A stretch of 6,770 nucleotides of DNA from assembly GCA_029858165.1 (NCBI GenBank), contig JAOUFO010000100.1, positions 1-6,770 on the forward strand, read 5' to 3'. Below, piece by piece: positions 5,763-6,770 of the stretch. The notes under the pieces are model-generated. The model was not told the origin of the DNA and did not search any database. It saw only the letters and a list, made by a program, of their open reading frames with translations. Position numbers and translations under genes: made by a program. This DNA comes from Deltaproteobacteria bacterium. GTDB taxonomy: Bacteria; SAR324; JACQKK01. The first letter of the stretch is position 1; each line of letters starts with the position of its first letter.

Positions 5763-6215
5763 ATGGGTATGCATCCAATTTTTCAAATCAGAACAAACCG
5801 GGGATGGTCCCTGTTGGCCGGTGTGCTGGTGCTGGCCATTTCTGCCTGTTCGGATAAAGCCGTTCAAAACATTGAGGAATTGCAACCGGTGCCTCCTTCC
5901 GAAATCGGATCGATTTCGCCGAACTCCACTCTGGGGGATGTTTCCACCCATCCTTCCGTTGAGTTGCCGGATGTGGATGAAATGTCTCCCTCTTATCGGC
6001 CCAGTGCCGAATCCAAAAAGCCCAAGCCGTTTACCCCCCCGGCGGACAGAGGCGAAAGTGCCGAAAAATCGGTAAAACGGTTTTTCCAAAATGTGGAACT
6101 TGGTTCTGGAGGATGGAATCCCCGTCTGCTGCGGTTCGTTGCCTTGGCCGGGTTCGTTGCCCTGGCAATTTTATTGATCTGGTTTTTCGCCTGGAGACAA
6201 AAAGAAAGGCGGTGA
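5763..6215 (+). CDS. Predicted lipoprotein with additional C-terminal transmembrane helix, 150 aa
   Basis: No family is recognised. From ATG 5763 the protein begins with a basic n-region (Arg10, Arg13) and a hydrophobic core ending in Ile-Ser-Ala-Cys, a good lipobox with lipidated Cys29 and Ser at +2. Residues 30-120 are a Pro/Ser/Glu-rich, probably disordered periplasmic stretch. Residues 123-144 form a strong hydrophobic helix containing a tandem FVALA pair, and the chain ends with the basic RQKERR, which predicts a cytoplasmic C-terminus. The protein would thus be held by an N-terminal lipid and a C-terminal helix, an unusual combination. GGAA seven to eight bases upstream supports ATG 5763; ATG 5691 (174 aa) would place a polar extension before the signal. 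The last codons and the TGA lie inside the first unit of a 75-bp tandem repeat, so the C-terminus may have been set by that repeat. Divergent from the propeller-protein gene; no co-transcribed gene is visible. Confidence 0.75.
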   Translation: MGMHPIFQIRTNRGWSLLAGVLVLAISACSDKAVQNIEELQPVPPSEIGSISPNSTLGDVSTHPSVELPDVDEMSPSYRPSAESKKPKPFTPPADRGESAEKSVKRFFQNVELGSGGWNPRLLRFVALAGFVALAILLIWFFAWRQKERR

Positions 6216-6452
6216 ACCCCACCCCAAACCGCCGCAAGGCGGATGGCGGTGGTGAACCGCTGGACAGGACCCCAAAAAGAAAGGCGGTGAACCCCGCCCC
6301 AAACCGCCGCAAGGCGGATGGCGGTGGTGAACCGCTGGACAGGACCCCAAAAAGAAAGGCGGTGAACCCCGCCCCAAACCGCCGCAAGGCGGATGGCGGT
6401 GGTGAACCGCTGGACAGGACCCCAAAAAGAAAGGCGGTGAACCCCACCCCAA
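6198..6452. repeat. 75-bp tandem repeat, 3.4 copies, hairpin-bearing
   Basis: Units begin at about 6199, 6274, 6349 and 6424, the last being partial. They are identical by eye except for one base: A at 6221 and 6446, G at 6296 and 6371. Each full unit contains a CCGCC-GCAA-GGCGG hairpin with a GNRA-type loop (6229-6242 in unit 1) and a second stem GCGGT-GGTGA-ACCGC (6246-6260). GGCGGT and ACCGCC offer an alternative pairing. The first unit overlaps the last five codons and the TGA of the lipoprotein gene. As 75 is a multiple of three, long open frames cross the array on both strands; I regard these as artefacts. Confidence 0.95.
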
Positions 6453-6770
6453 GCGGGCTTTGCTGCCCCCCTTTGAAGAGTCCACAAAGCACAAAGAGGA
6501 TCTATTTTAAGATGGTTTGGGCCTCTTCCCTGCCTTTTGTCGTTTGAAAAGGGATATTTCCAGGGTCGGGCCAATATAAACGCTTGAAAAAATAGCCCAT
6601 TTGTGGTTCTTCTGGTTTGTATCCCGATGTCCACCACCTCCGGTCCCATTAAAGCAGACCGGGAAGGCCAACCCGAACCAGACAGGTCCCCTTGAAACCA
6701 CTATGGAAAGCCTCCTCCGGGAGGCGGATGACCGGACAACCGTGGGTTGTTCTTCTTCTTTTTCTTTCTC
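6453..6770. other. Downstream region without a convincing gene
   Basis: These 318 bp follow the tandem repeat. There is a short stem GGGC-TTTGCT-GCCC at 6455-6468 without a T-run, an AT-rich patch (ATATAAA at 6574-6580) with no properly spaced -35, a perfect stem at 6710-6725 and a pyrimidine-rich end on the plus strand (6746-6770). Short frames, such as 23 codons from ATG 6627 and an ATG at 6703 open to the right edge, lack ribosome binding sites. A minus-strand frame entering from the right edge (Glu/Lys-rich start, stop at 6507) could be the 3' end of a gene, but most of it reads poorly. Confidence 0.5.
6710..6725. repeat. Perfect GC hairpin, possible terminator for a gene entering from the right
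   Basis: GCCTCC-TCCG-GGAGGC forms a perfect 6-bp stem with a 4-base loop. On the minus strand it is followed by TTTCC, a poor U-tract. It may end transcription from a leftward gene outside the window, or be an isolated palindrome. Confidence 0.3.

Noticed and set aside
6198..6452. CRISPR array
   Set aside because: The 75-bp units are directly adjacent and identical throughout, with no unique spacers.
6544..6580. TTGAAA ... TATAAA as a promoter
   Set aside because: The elements are 25 bp apart, far from the 16-18 bp a sigma-70 promoter needs.
5993..6649. Long open frames across the 75-bp repeat on both strands, e.g. repeated Lys-Arg-Lys-Ala-Val on plus and Phe-Thr-Ala-Phe-Leu-Phe on minus
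   Set aside because: The period is divisible by three, so any frame free of stops in one unit stays open through all of them. They overlap the well-supported lipoprotein gene, lack ribosome binding sites and dissolve outside the array.
6703..6770. Possible gene start at ATG 6703, open to the right edge
   Set aside because: No ribosome binding site, a hairpin immediately after the start, and a low-complexity Ser/Phe stretch from a pyrimidine run. Only 22 codons are visible, too little to support a gene.

Overview
The window looks like ordinary chromosomal DNA from a G+C-rich diderm (Gram-negative-type) bacterium. The evidence is Lgt, a lipobox protein, a Sec-exported repeat protein and a TsaC-type tRNA-modification enzyme. 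Nothing in it is diagnostic of a genus, and no phage, IS, CRISPR, rRNA or tRNA gene was seen.

Layout, left to right. (1) Positions 1-606, minus strand, hold a gene that runs off the left edge. It encodes a small protein with one N-terminal membrane anchor, a Cys/His-containing region and a C-terminal run of Thr-Lys-Ala repeats made by a 9-bp tandem repeat. Directly upstream and in the same frame, separated only by TGA, is a doubtful 71-codon ORF (822-607). (2) Positions 823-914 form a divergent intergenic region with a plausible minus-strand promoter. (3) lgt (915-1724, plus) converges on (4) a tsaC/sua5-family gene (2461-1748, minus). (5) Positions 2462-2618 are a hairpin-rich gap. (6) Positions 5477-2619, minus, encode a 952-residue secreted protein with fifteen FG-GAP/VCBS-type repeats, thirteen of them with an intact calcium-binding Asp loop. 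(7) Positions 5478-5762 are a divergent promoter region. (8) Positions 5763-6215, plus, encode a 150-residue predicted lipoprotein that unusually also has a C-terminal transmembrane helix. (9) Positions 6198-6452 are a 75-bp tandem repeat (3.4 copies) that begins inside the end of that gene and supplies its stop codon. (10) Positions 6453-6770 have no convincing gene.

How the genes relate: Lgt is the enzyme that would lipidate the Cys29 of the lipobox protein, so enzyme and a likely substrate lie in the same window, although not in one operon. The beta-propeller protein and the lipoprotein are divergently transcribed from a shared upstream region and both act outside the cytoplasm, so a functional link is possible but unproven. 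TsaC is a housekeeping gene without an obvious link to the rest. The points most worth following up are the 75-bp repeat array, the double-anchored lipoprotein, and the uncharacterised propeller and TKA-repeat proteins.
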